Below, in pieces: positions 54,960-62,973 of a stretch of DNA of 64,000 nt. The DNA is from UBA1141 sp963665155 (GTDB taxonomy: Bacteria; Chloroflexota; Dehalococcoidia; Lucifugimonadales; UBA3495). The position numbers and the translations under genes are program-made. The stretch lies in the NCBI GenBank assembly GCA_963665155.2, contig OY761986.2, forward strand, positions 1,860,001-1,924,000. The letters are read 5' to 3'. The notes below the pieces were generated by a model. That model worked only from the letters and a program-made list of their open reading frames with translations, was not told the DNA's origin and did no database searches. Numbering within the stretch: the stretch's first letter is position 1; every line of letters starts with the position of its first letter.

Positions 54960-56083
54960 GCCACGGTTGGGTCCAATGCCGTATCGGAAGTTTTGATTTG
55001 GAGGCTAACTGGAGCATAGAGCCTGGGGAGGTGCTGGTTCTTTTTGGCCCTTCCGGCTCAGGCAAGACCTCTACTCTTCGGGCCATTGCTGGATTGCTAC
55101 GACCTCAGAGGGGCCACATCGAGATAGGCGGTCGCGTGGTCTACGATAGCGATAGTGGCGTGAGCCAGCCGACCCACCGTCGAAGAGTTGGTTACCTGAC
55201 TCAACGATATAACCTATTTCCCCACTTGAATGTGGTCAGGAACATTGGTTATGGCCTGCGAGACTGGACTTCTACGGTTGCGGACGAGCGAGTACGGGAA
55301 CTAATAGAAGTGCTGCGCTTAGACGGTCTGGAGCAGCGGCGGCCATGGGAATTATCCGGAGGTCAGCAGCAGCGGGTGGCTCTGGGCCGGGCTTTGGCGC
55401 CCAATCCTGAATTACTTTTGCTGGACGAGCCATTTGCGTCTCTGGACATGGAACTCCGGCGCATTTTCCGGAGAGAGCTCAGATCGACCCTGGCTGAGTC
55501 TAAAGTGCCGGTACTTCTGGTTACCCACGAACGAGAAGAGGCGTTGGCATTTGCTGATTCAATCCAAGTGATAGACCAAGGCAAGCCTCTGGCGCAAGGA
55601 AACCCTTTGGATGTTCTGGGCCAGCCGGGGCAGGAAAGGGTGGCCAACCTTGTCGGGGTGGAGAACATGTTCCAGTTGACCATCGAAAGCCGCAATCACC
55701 ATGATGGCACTATGGTCTGCGTGGGAGGCGGGTTAAGGATTGAGGTCCCTTTAGATACCGGTCCAGCCGGGGTAATTGAGCCGCCTACAGGAAATGACGA
55801 AAGCGTGACCGTTGGAATCAGGGCATCGGATATCATACTCTCCCACCAAGATATCCGAGGGTCCACGGCCAGAAACCGGCTGCCTGGCGTTGTGACCGAT
55901 GTGGAGTTGATGCCGCCGGGATACCAGGTTAAGTTGGATTGCGGACAGTCACTTCGCTGCCAAATCACGGGAGCGGCCTTGGACGAGATGAATATCCGCC
56001 CGGGAATGGAGTTGTGGGCCGTATTCAAAGCTTCATCCTGCTTTCTTGTAGAAGCCTTGACGCAAACGGATGCGCCTACATAG
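54956..56083 (+). CDS. modC: Molybdate ABC transporter ATP-binding protein
   Basis: 375 residues from ATG 54956, overlapping modB; an in-frame ATG at 54941 is also possible. Walker A GPSGSGKTSTLR, signature LSGGQQQRVALGRAL, Walker B LLLLDEPFASLD and H-loop VLLVTHEREEA are intact. The C-terminal 120 residues include a TOBE-like domain (LPGVVTDVELMPPGYQVKLD) that can bind oxyanion and tune the ATPase. Energises import by ModAB. Confidence 0.95.
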   Translation: MSHGWVQCRIGSFDLEANWSIEPGEVLVLFGPSGSGKTSTLRAIAGLLRPQRGHIEIGGRVVYDSDSGVSQPTHRRRVGYLTQRYNLFPHLNVVRNIGYGLRDWTSTVADERVRELIEVLRLDGLEQRRPWELSGGQQQRVALGRALAPNPELLLLDEPFASLDMELRRIFRRELRSTLAESKVPVLLVTHEREEALAFADSIQVIDQGKPLAQGNPLDVLGQPGQERVANLVGVENMFQLTIESRNHHDGTMVCVGGGLRIEVPLDTGPAGVIEPPTGNDESVTVGIRASDIILSHQDIRGSTARNRLPGVVTDVELMPPGYQVKLDCGQSLRCQITGAALDEMNIRPGMELWAVFKASSCFLVEALTQTDAPT

Positions 56084-56542
56084 CGGTCCACAGAGGATGA
56101 GCCTGTAAAGTATGGCTGCTAACCCAAACTTCCAATCCTATCCTCATATCCTATCCTCCCTGCGGTGAATAAGTTGTTGGGCCTACAGAAACAACGGACC
56201 TACGCAATCGCCTTCGTTATTTATCCCTTGCTCACTCCCGGCAATCCCACTACCGATCCCGTCCGGCCACAGTTGGATTGAACCCTCGCCTGAAAACCGG
56301 CTACAATTGGATACCGGTGATCCCGGTGGACACGACACAACCTAGTGGACACCACGCAAGCGGAAAAACACAACATTCGGCCAACTGACTCGAGCCCTGG
56401 CTGACGCCAGGGCAAGGCAATCCATTTAACCAGAATTCAGAGTTAGAAGCGCCAATAGGATACTCGTTATGACAATGGTGCCTTCCCCACTACCCTCGGC
56501 GGTGAGCAGCCTGCGGCAGACCCGGAAAACAAAGGCGGTGGG
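56084..56542. other. No gene seen
   Basis: 459 bases between modC and ubiD. Short frames only; it likely contains the ubiD promoter. Confidence 0.4.
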
Positions 56543-58000
56543 ATGAAATTTACTGACCTTCGTGACTTCGTGGCTTTTTTGGAAAGAAAGGGAGAGTTGC
56601 GCCGGATCAAAACGCCGGTCAGTTGCGAGTTGGAAATCACCGAAATCGCTGACCGGGTGGTTAAAAGCGGCGGCCCAGCCCTTTTGTTCGAGAACGTCAA
56701 CGGTTACGACATGCCGGTGTTGATCAACATGTTCGGTACAGGTCAACGCATGGCCTGGGGTTTGGGCGTGGATAACCTGGACGAAATTGTGGGACGGATT
56801 GATGACCTATTGCAGCTGATGCATGGACCCCCACAAGGATTGGTGAACAAGCTCCGCACCTTGGGACAACTGGTGCATCTGGGCTCGTTTCAAGCCAAGA
56901 CCGTGGGCAGCGCCCCTTGCCAAGAGGTCGTGATTCAGGGCGATGACGTCGACCTTTCACGATTACCGGTACTTAAATGCTGGCCAATGGACGCTGGGCC
57001 GTTCATAACGCTGCCCTTGGTAATTACCAAAGACCCGGAAACCGGCGTGCAAAACTACGGAACGTACCGTATGCAAGTGTATGACCGCAATACCACCGCG
57101 ATGCACTGGCAGACCCACAAAGTGGGGACTCGCCACTACCGAATGACCGGCGAGATGGGCGGAGACCGCCTTCCGGTAGCCGTAGCCTTGGGAGCAGACC
57201 CGGCGACCATTTGGACGGGGTCCGCCCCTTTGCCACCGGACATGGACGAAATGACCGTGGCTGGCTTTTTGAGGGAAGACGGAGTCGATCTGGTCAAGGC
57301 TAAGACGGTGGACCTGTTGGTTCCGGCACAAGCGGAGATAGTTTTAGAGGGCTACGTTGTGCCCGGAGAAGAGAGAGTTGAAGGGCCTTTTGGCGACCAC
57401 ACCGGGTATTATTCCATGGCCGACCCATATCCGGTTTTCCATGTTACCTGCCTAACCCGCAGGAGGAACCCAATTTATCCGGCTACAATCGTGGGGCGCC
57501 CGCCCATGGAAGACTACTGGATGGGCAAGGTGACCGAACGCCTTTTCCTGCCTACGCTCAAGCTAGTTCTGCCGGAAATTGTGGACATCAATATGCCAGC
57601 AGAGGGGGTGTTCCACAACCTGGTAATCGTGTCGATAAAAAAGGAATTTCCAGGTCACGCTCGCAAGGTTATGCACGGACTGTGGGGCTTGGGGTTAATG
57701 AGCCTGGCCAAGACCATTGTGGTTGTAGACCATTTTGTAGATGTGCAGAACCCGTCCGAGGTTGTCTGGCGGGTCACCAACAACATCGACCCAGCTCAAG
57801 ACTTGGTGATTACCCAAGGGCCGATCGACGATTTGGATCATGCCTCGCCAACTCCCAAATATGGCAGCAAGGTGGGCATCGACGCCACGCAAAAAGGACC
57901 GTTGGAAGGGCGCCTGCGTGAGTGGCCACCGGATATTTTGATGGACCCGGAAATCCGAAGCCTGGTTGATAGCAGGTGGAGCGAGTACGGTATCGATTAA
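56543..58000 (+). CDS. ubiD: UbiD-family decarboxylase
   Basis: 485 residues. MKFTDLRDFVAFLERKGELR is the standard N-terminus. The prenyl-FMN-binding and catalytic blocks are present: NYGTYRMQVYDRNTTAMHW, EGPFGDHTGYYSMADPYPVF (with the catalytic Glu) and VVVDHFVDVQNPSEVVWRVT. It removes a carboxylate from an aromatic ring using prenylated FMN supplied by UbiX, encoded two genes on. ATG 56543 follows AAGGCGGTGGG. Confidence 0.95.
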   Translation: MKFTDLRDFVAFLERKGELRRIKTPVSCELEITEIADRVVKSGGPALLFENVNGYDMPVLINMFGTGQRMAWGLGVDNLDEIVGRIDDLLQLMHGPPQGLVNKLRTLGQLVHLGSFQAKTVGSAPCQEVVIQGDDVDLSRLPVLKCWPMDAGPFITLPLVITKDPETGVQNYGTYRMQVYDRNTTAMHWQTHKVGTRHYRMTGEMGGDRLPVAVALGADPATIWTGSAPLPPDMDEMTVAGFLREDGVDLVKAKTVDLLVPAQAEIVLEGYVVPGEERVEGPFGDHTGYYSMADPYPVFHVTCLTRRRNPIYPATIVGRPPMEDYWMGKVTERLFLPTLKLVLPEIVDINMPAEGVFHNLVIVSIKKEFPGHARKVMHGLWGLGLMSLAKTIVVVDHFVDVQNPSEVVWRVTNNIDPAQDLVITQGPIDDLDHASPTPKYGSKVGIDATQKGPLEGRLREWPPDILMDPEIRSLVDSRWSEYGID

Positions 58001-58278
58001 CTTCTCCCCACTGCCTAATCCAATCTTCGTTCCAAGCGCGAATCCAGGTTCCAACGTACAGCACTCGGGCCGGTGCAAACAATTGGGTCGGTTTTCCCAC
58101 GGTACTGGTATATTATCAAGCGACCTGAATCCGGTCGGAGGCTCTGCAAGCAAACGGTTAGTCACCTGTCACGAGGAGCGGAGCGTGGGGTATCATGTAT
58201 AAAGTAGGCGACGTCTATACATTCCACATGGCGTTGCTCGGTGGACCGGAAATCCGCTCAATTACTAGATAGGACGCA

Positions 58279-59175
58279 ATGGCACGAACCGCAGTACAAA
58301 GCGCTGTAGCCTTCCCCCGTACGTTGGTGGTCAAGACACCCATCTATCTTGCATCCATCCGTGTTTGGGAGTCGTTATACGCCGCTCCCTTTGCTTACAT
58401 CGGTATGTTGTTGGCAGCGGATGGTTGGCCGGGCTGGAGCACTTTCATATGGCTAACTGTGGCCCTGGCCGGCGTTCGTACGCTGGGAATGTCGGCCAAC
58501 CGGCTGGTACATGCCAAAGAGGATGCGGCGAATCCTCGGACGATGAACCGGCACATGCCCCGGGGATTGCTGAAAACCAACGAAGTCTGGGGCATGATGC
58601 TGGTGTCGACGGGTATTTTCTTGTACGCCGCCTCCCAGCTAAATGGCTTGGCTTTGGCTTTGGCCCCGGTGGCTGCCGCCTACGTGGTGCTTTACTCCTA
58701 TGCCAAATACCACACCTGGGGCTGCCACTTCATTCTGGGTTTGGCATTGGGTATCGCACCCTCCGCCGCGTGGATTGGAGTCACGGGGAGGTTGGACCCG
58801 GAACCCGTTCTTTTATCCTTCGCAGTGGCGACTTGGGCCGGCGGGTTCGATGTGATCTACGGTTGCGCCGACCTCGATTTCGACAAGCAGTACGGCGTCT
58901 ACTCCCTGCCCAAAAGGTTTGGCGTCGCAACCGCCCTTTGGGTGACTAAATTCATGCACCTGTTCTCAGCGCTGGCCCTGCTGGGAGTTGGTCTTTGGCT
59001 GGACCTGGGATTCTATTATTTCATTGGCTGGGCCATTGCCGTATCGTTGCTGGCATTCGAAAACACTTTGGTAAGAGCTAGTAACCTTTCCAAGCTTCAC
59101 TCGCCGTTCTTTAAATACAACAGCCTCATATCGATGCTGCTGCTGATTTTCACTATTCTGGCCGTGGCCACTTAA
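58279..59175 (+). CDS. ubiA: UbiA-family prenyltransferase
   Basis: 298 residues, about eight membrane helices. The first aspartate-rich motif normally reads NxxxDxxxD; here it is NRLVHAKEDAANPRT, so the first Asp is His. The second motif YGCADLDFDKQYGVYSLP is normal. It would attach a polyprenyl chain to an aromatic acid in quinone synthesis; its place between ubiD and ubiX suggests 4-hydroxybenzoate- or futalosine-type menaquinone assembly. The loss of one Asp may lower or change activity. Confidence 0.92.
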   Translation: MARTAVQSAVAFPRTLVVKTPIYLASIRVWESLYAAPFAYIGMLLAADGWPGWSTFIWLTVALAGVRTLGMSANRLVHAKEDAANPRTMNRHMPRGLLKTNEVWGMMLVSTGIFLYAASQLNGLALALAPVAAAYVVLYSYAKYHTWGCHFILGLALGIAPSAAWIGVTGRLDPEPVLLSFAVATWAGGFDVIYGCADLDFDKQYGVYSLPKRFGVATALWVTKFMHLFSALALLGVGLWLDLGFYYFIGWAIAVSLLAFENTLVRASNLSKLHSPFFKYNSLISMLLLIFTILAVAT

Positions 59176-59181
59176 TTTCAC

Positions 59182-59766
59182 ATGTCTGTAATAGTAGGCA
59201 TTACAGGAGCCAGTGGTTCCGTCCTAGCGTTAAACACGGTGGACGAGTTGCTAAAAAGGAACGTGGCAACAGCGGTGGTGTGCTCCAACAGCGCCAGGCT
59301 TGTGTGGCAGGACGAGCTTGAGACGCCCTTCAACGAAACCCTGGTGGAATGGCAAGAAAACCCAAATTTTAGTTTCTACTCGGCCAACGACATGCGGGCA
59401 CCCATTGCCAGCGGAACCCATCCCTCCAAAGCAATGGTGGTCGTTCCCGCAAGCATGAACACCATAGCCTCCATAGCCCACGGCATCACCAGCCATCTGG
59501 TACACCGGGCTGCAGATGTTTGCTTGAAGGAAAGGCGGCGCTTGGTCGTTGTGCCCCGGGAAACACCCCTGAACAACACCCATCTCGAGAACATGTTGAC
59601 GTTGAGCAGGCTGGGCGCCGTAATCCTACCGCCCGAACCGGCCTTTTACTTGAAACCCCAAAGTGTGGACGACATTGTTCGCTTCGTGGTGAACCGCATA
59701 ATGGTAGCCTTAGACATTGATGAAGCCCTACCGGAAGAATTCCGGTACGAAGAAAAGGGAAGCTGA
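59182..59766 (+). CDS. ubiX: Flavin prenyltransferase
   Basis: 194 residues. The N-terminal P-loop-like strand is VIVGITGASGSVLALNTV; the phosphate-binding and catalytic blocks are PIASGTHPSKAMVVVPASMN (G-S/T-x motif), SIAHGITSHLVHRAADVCLK, ERRRLVVVPRETPLN and LSRLGAVILPPEPAFY. It makes prenyl-FMN for UbiD. It starts seven bases after ubiA and overlaps the next, broken frame (TGATG). Confidence 0.95.
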   Translation: MSVIVGITGASGSVLALNTVDELLKRNVATAVVCSNSARLVWQDELETPFNETLVEWQENPNFSFYSANDMRAPIASGTHPSKAMVVVPASMNTIASIAHGITSHLVHRAADVCLKERRRLVVVPRETPLNNTHLENMLTLSRLGAVILPPEPAFYLKPQSVDDIVRFVVNRIMVALDIDEALPEEFRYEEKGS

Positions 59767-60087
59767 TGGGAATTACCTATATTAGCGGTACGGTCCGGGG
59801 CCCTGCCGGAATTGAAGCGGAAGTAAATCTGCTTATCGACAGCGGCGCAACCTACTCATTGCTTCCCCACCGTACCTGGGAAGGGAGATGATTTTTACGC
59901 TTGCCGATGGCACGACCGTGCAGCGTAGGATTTCCGAGTGCTACCTGAGCTACCCCAAGGGGAAACCCACACGCCAGTGATTTTGGGTGAGGCTGATGAC
60001 GAGGCCCTCTTAGGCGTGGTCACGTTGGAAGAATTGGGGGTCTGTTGTTCAATTCCTTTAACCGCACTCTCCAACCTCTGCCGATGA
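59766..60087 (+). pseudogene. Retropepsin-like aspartic protease gene, frameshifted
   Basis: ATG 59766 overlaps the ubiX stop. The first frame gives MGITYISGTVRG, then VNLLIDSGATYSLLPHRTWE with the active-site DSGAT motif, then stops. A second frame continues EMIFTLADGTTVQRRISECY; a third gives HTPVILGEADDEALLGVVTL (with the typical GEADDEALLG block) and ends at 60087. A clan AA retropepsin-like protein of about 115 residues is expected; two frameshifts and a small deletion break it. Intact versions lie in operons of this type. Confidence 0.75.
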
Positions 60088-60102
60088 TTTTAGCCTGACC
60101 TC

Positions 60103-60822
60103 ATGGCGCAGTTAAAGGGCGAGGAGAAACAAGAGTACGTTGCCGACCTGTTTGCCCGCATAGCCGACCGCTATGATTTGATGAACGACCTTATGACCTT
60201 CGGGCAGCATCGGCGGTGGAAACGACATACGGCTCGCATTTCGGCCCAAGGCCTTCAGGGAATGTCGTTGGACGTAGCCACCGGCACCGGAGACTTGGCG
60301 CGGGCCCTTTCGCGTCAATCAGGGATAGAGCACTCGATCGGGTTAGACCTTCTGCCGGAGATGATTTCCCGAGGCTATGCCAAGACTCGGTCACAAGGCC
60401 TGGCATTAAACACCACGATGATGCTGGGCGACGCTCTCAAGTTGCCCTTCCCCGACGAATCATTTGCTTGCGCCACAGCGGGTTTCAGCCTACGCAATAT
60501 GCCAGACATAAAAGCGGCCCTTAGCGAGATGGTGCGTGTGGTTCGGCCCGGCGGCAGAATTACAACTCTTGAGCTATCCCCGATGGGATCCGGCCTCAAA
60601 TCTAACGTTTTTCGGTTCTGCTTTCACCGTTTGGTTCCCTTGATGGGCCAGATAGTAACCGGAAACAGAGCCGCATATACATACTTGCCCCAATCGGTCG
60701 ACTACTTCTTGGAAGCGGACCGGTTGGCCTCAATTTTCCAGGAACTCGGTTTGGAAGACGTGGGATACCGGCGCATGGGCATGGGTACCGTGGCCTTGCA
60801 TTGGGGTCAGCGGCCACTATAG
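60103..60822 (+). CDS. ubiE: Demethylmenaquinone/ubiquinone methyltransferase
   Basis: 239 residues. SAM motif I is LDVATGTGDLARAL; FARIADRYDLMNDLMTFGQH is the UbiE N-terminal signature; CATAGFSLRNMPDIKAALSE and VRPGGRITTLELSPMGSG are family blocks. It methylates the quinone ring in the last step. ATG 60103 directly follows a gap of 15 bases after the retropepsin remnant. Confidence 0.95.
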   Translation: MAQLKGEEKQEYVADLFARIADRYDLMNDLMTFGQHRRWKRHTARISAQGLQGMSLDVATGTGDLARALSRQSGIEHSIGLDLLPEMISRGYAKTRSQGLALNTTMMLGDALKLPFPDESFACATAGFSLRNMPDIKAALSEMVRVVRPGGRITTLELSPMGSGLKSNVFRFCFHRLVPLMGQIVTGNRAAYTYLPQSVDYFLEADRLASIFQELGLEDVGYRRMGMGTVALHWGQRPL

Positions 60823-60988
60823 CTCCCGAGCGCCGGCGAAAACGGCAAATCTTGGCTGAGTTTAGGGCCACCGCGTTCACCTTGTCCAGGCATCGAGATT
60901 GGGATAAACTAATGTGGCAAAATATTGATTTCAACCGTCGGTTGTTATTTTATTAGCGAATTAAATTAGAATTGTCTCGGGGAATCCA

Positions 60989-62068
60989 ATGATCTCAGTA
61001 TTCGACAAATTAGATTCAGTCCTGCTTCGCTACCAGGAGATTGAGGAGTCTATGGCCAATCCAGAAGTGGCCGTAGATTTCGAGAAAGTTCAGGAGTTGG
61101 CCAAAGAGCGGGCTTCCTTCGAAGGGCTGGTAGAAATATCCAGGCGTCATCGCACCCTGAGCGCCGAACGTAAGAGCCTTGAGGAATTGGTGCGAGAGGA
61201 AACCGACCAGGAAATTACCCAGATGGCCCGGGAGGAATTGGCGCAGGTTGAGACCAAGTTAACCGACCTGAGCGAAGAGCTAAAGATGGCTCTACTGCCC
61301 AAAGACCCCAACGATGACCGGAGCGTTATCGTGGAAGTAAGAGCCGGCACCGGGGGTGCCGAAGCATCCCTCTTCGCCAGCGACCTATATCGCTCCTACA
61401 CTCGCTACGCCCAGATGAACAACTGGAAAGTGGATGTCATGGACACCAGCCCGTCGCATCAAGGCGGGTACAACAAAATAGTGTTTGAGATCCAAGGCAA
61501 AGGGGCGTTTAGTCGGCTCAAGTACGAACGTGGCGTTCACCGGGTGCAGCGGGTGCCGGATACCGAAACTCAGGGCCGAATCCACACCTCCACAGCCACC
61601 GTTGCGGTCCTTCCCGAAGCGGATGAGGTCGAAGTCAAAATCAGCCCAGACGACCTGCGCATAGATATTTTCCATGCCGGTGGTCACGGCGGCCAAAACG
61701 TGAACAAAGTAGCAACGGCGGTACGCATCGTATACGAACCCACCGGGTTAACCGTTGTGTGCCAAGACGAGAGGTCTCAATTCAAGAACAAACAGCGGGC
61801 CATGGCCATGATGCGCGCCAAGATATTTGAACTCGAGCAGGAACGTCATACTGCCGAAATTTCCCAGGACCGTCGATCACAAGTGGGTGCCGCCGAACGG
61901 TCGGAAAAAATACGGACTTACAATTATCCCCAAGACCGCATCACCGACCACCGCATAAATTCCAGCTTCCACGACATGCCGAAGATCATGGACGGTGGGT
62001 TGGACATTATAATCAATCAACTCACTGCCTGGGAGCAAGCCAAGCTGCTTGAGGGTGGTCTGGCCTAG
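60989..62068 (+). CDS. prfA: Peptide chain release factor 1
   Basis: 359 residues. GGQ motif in IDIFHAGGHGGQNVNKVATA; the domain III and decoding region (VDVMDTSPSHQGGYNKIVFE) and the C-terminal ERSEKIRTYNYPQDRITDHR are RF1 landmarks. It recognises UAA and UAG. The GGQ Gln is methylated by PrmC, encoded next. UGA is not an RF1 codon, so this gene says nothing about recoding of UGA; RF2 is not in the window. Confidence 0.96.
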   Translation: MISVFDKLDSVLLRYQEIEESMANPEVAVDFEKVQELAKERASFEGLVEISRRHRTLSAERKSLEELVREETDQEITQMAREELAQVETKLTDLSEELKMALLPKDPNDDRSVIVEVRAGTGGAEASLFASDLYRSYTRYAQMNNWKVDVMDTSPSHQGGYNKIVFEIQGKGAFSRLKYERGVHRVQRVPDTETQGRIHTSTATVAVLPEADEVEVKISPDDLRIDIFHAGGHGGQNVNKVATAVRIVYEPTGLTVVCQDERSQFKNKQRAMAMMRAKIFELEQERHTAEISQDRRSQVGAAERSEKIRTYNYPQDRITDHRINSSFHDMPKIMDGGLDIIINQLTAWEQAKLLEGGLA

Positions 62069-62083
62069 CCCGGCCTACCAACC

Positions 62084-62953
62084 ATGGCAACCCTCCGAGA
62101 GGTTATCCAGACCACCCATCGGGTCATTGATGCTGCGGGTATCCCCGACTCACGCTTGGAAGCGGAAGTCATGGTGATGAACGTGATGCGCATGGCCCGG
62201 CAGGACATCTTCTCCAATCAGGAGAACGAAGTAACGCCTCAGCAAGAACGGGATCTGGCTGCTATCGTCGAGCGGCGGCTGACTCGTGAACCCCTGGCTT
62301 ACATCTTGGGCATCCGTGAGTTCTACGGTATAAACCTGCTGGTAAACTCCAACGTCTTGATCCCACGACCCGAGACCGAGAACCTGGTCGAGCATGCCCT
62401 GTTCATGGCCCTGATGGGGATGGAGACCACCGAGTTGGTGATCGCGGATGTTGGTACGGGAACAGGCGCCATCGCCATTAACTTGGCTATACACATGCCC
62501 GGCGCGCGAATCTACGCTTTCGACAACGACGACGCTGTATTGGACGTGGCGGCGTACAACATCCGGTCCCACAACGTTGCCGACCGCATTACGCTGGGCA
62601 AGGGCGATCTTCTGGAGCCGCTGCCAGAACCGGTGGACTTGATTGTCGCCAACCTCCCCTACATCCCCACCTCCCGGATACCCACCCTGCAACCTGAGAT
62701 TCAGTGGGAACCGAAAGGGGCGCTGGACGGTGGCGAAGACGGTCTCGACCAGATACGCCGGTTGCTTGCTCAAGCCGCAAGCAAGGTAAAAGAGCAAGCG
62801 ACTATCTTGTTGGAACTGGACCCGGAGCAAGTTACGGCGGTGGAGGAAATGGCCAAACAGCATTTCCCCAAAGCCACCACCAGCGTTGAGCAAGACCTGG
62901 CCCATCTGGACCGGATTTTCGTGATTAGCCACGTGGGGGAAGAGAATCTCTAG
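62084..62953 (+). CDS. prmC: Release factor glutamine methyltransferase
   Basis: 289 residues. N-terminal helical domain; SAM motif IADVGTGTGAIAINLAIHMP; the substrate motif that is usually NPPY is NLPY here (VANLPYIPTSRI). PRPETENLVE is the other family mark. It starts 15 bases after prfA, the standard pairing, and methylates the GGQ Gln of RF1/RF2. The NLPY variant is unusual but the Asn and Tyr remain. Confidence 0.95.
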   Translation: MATLREVIQTTHRVIDAAGIPDSRLEAEVMVMNVMRMARQDIFSNQENEVTPQQERDLAAIVERRLTREPLAYILGIREFYGINLLVNSNVLIPRPETENLVEHALFMALMGMETTELVIADVGTGTGAIAINLAIHMPGARIYAFDNDDAVLDVAAYNIRSHNVADRITLGKGDLLEPLPEPVDLIVANLPYIPTSRIPTLQPEIQWEPKGALDGGEDGLDQIRRLLAQAASKVKEQATILLELDPEQVTAVEEMAKQHFPKATTSVEQDLAHLDRIFVISHVGEENL

Positions 62954-62973
62954 GGATTTTCCTGTGATCGCCT

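Noticed and set aside
59880..59990. TGA codons in the retropepsin remnant as recoded stops
   Set aside because: The reading frame changes around each stop; frameshifts and a deletion explain them, unlike the unbroken frame at 52393-53040.
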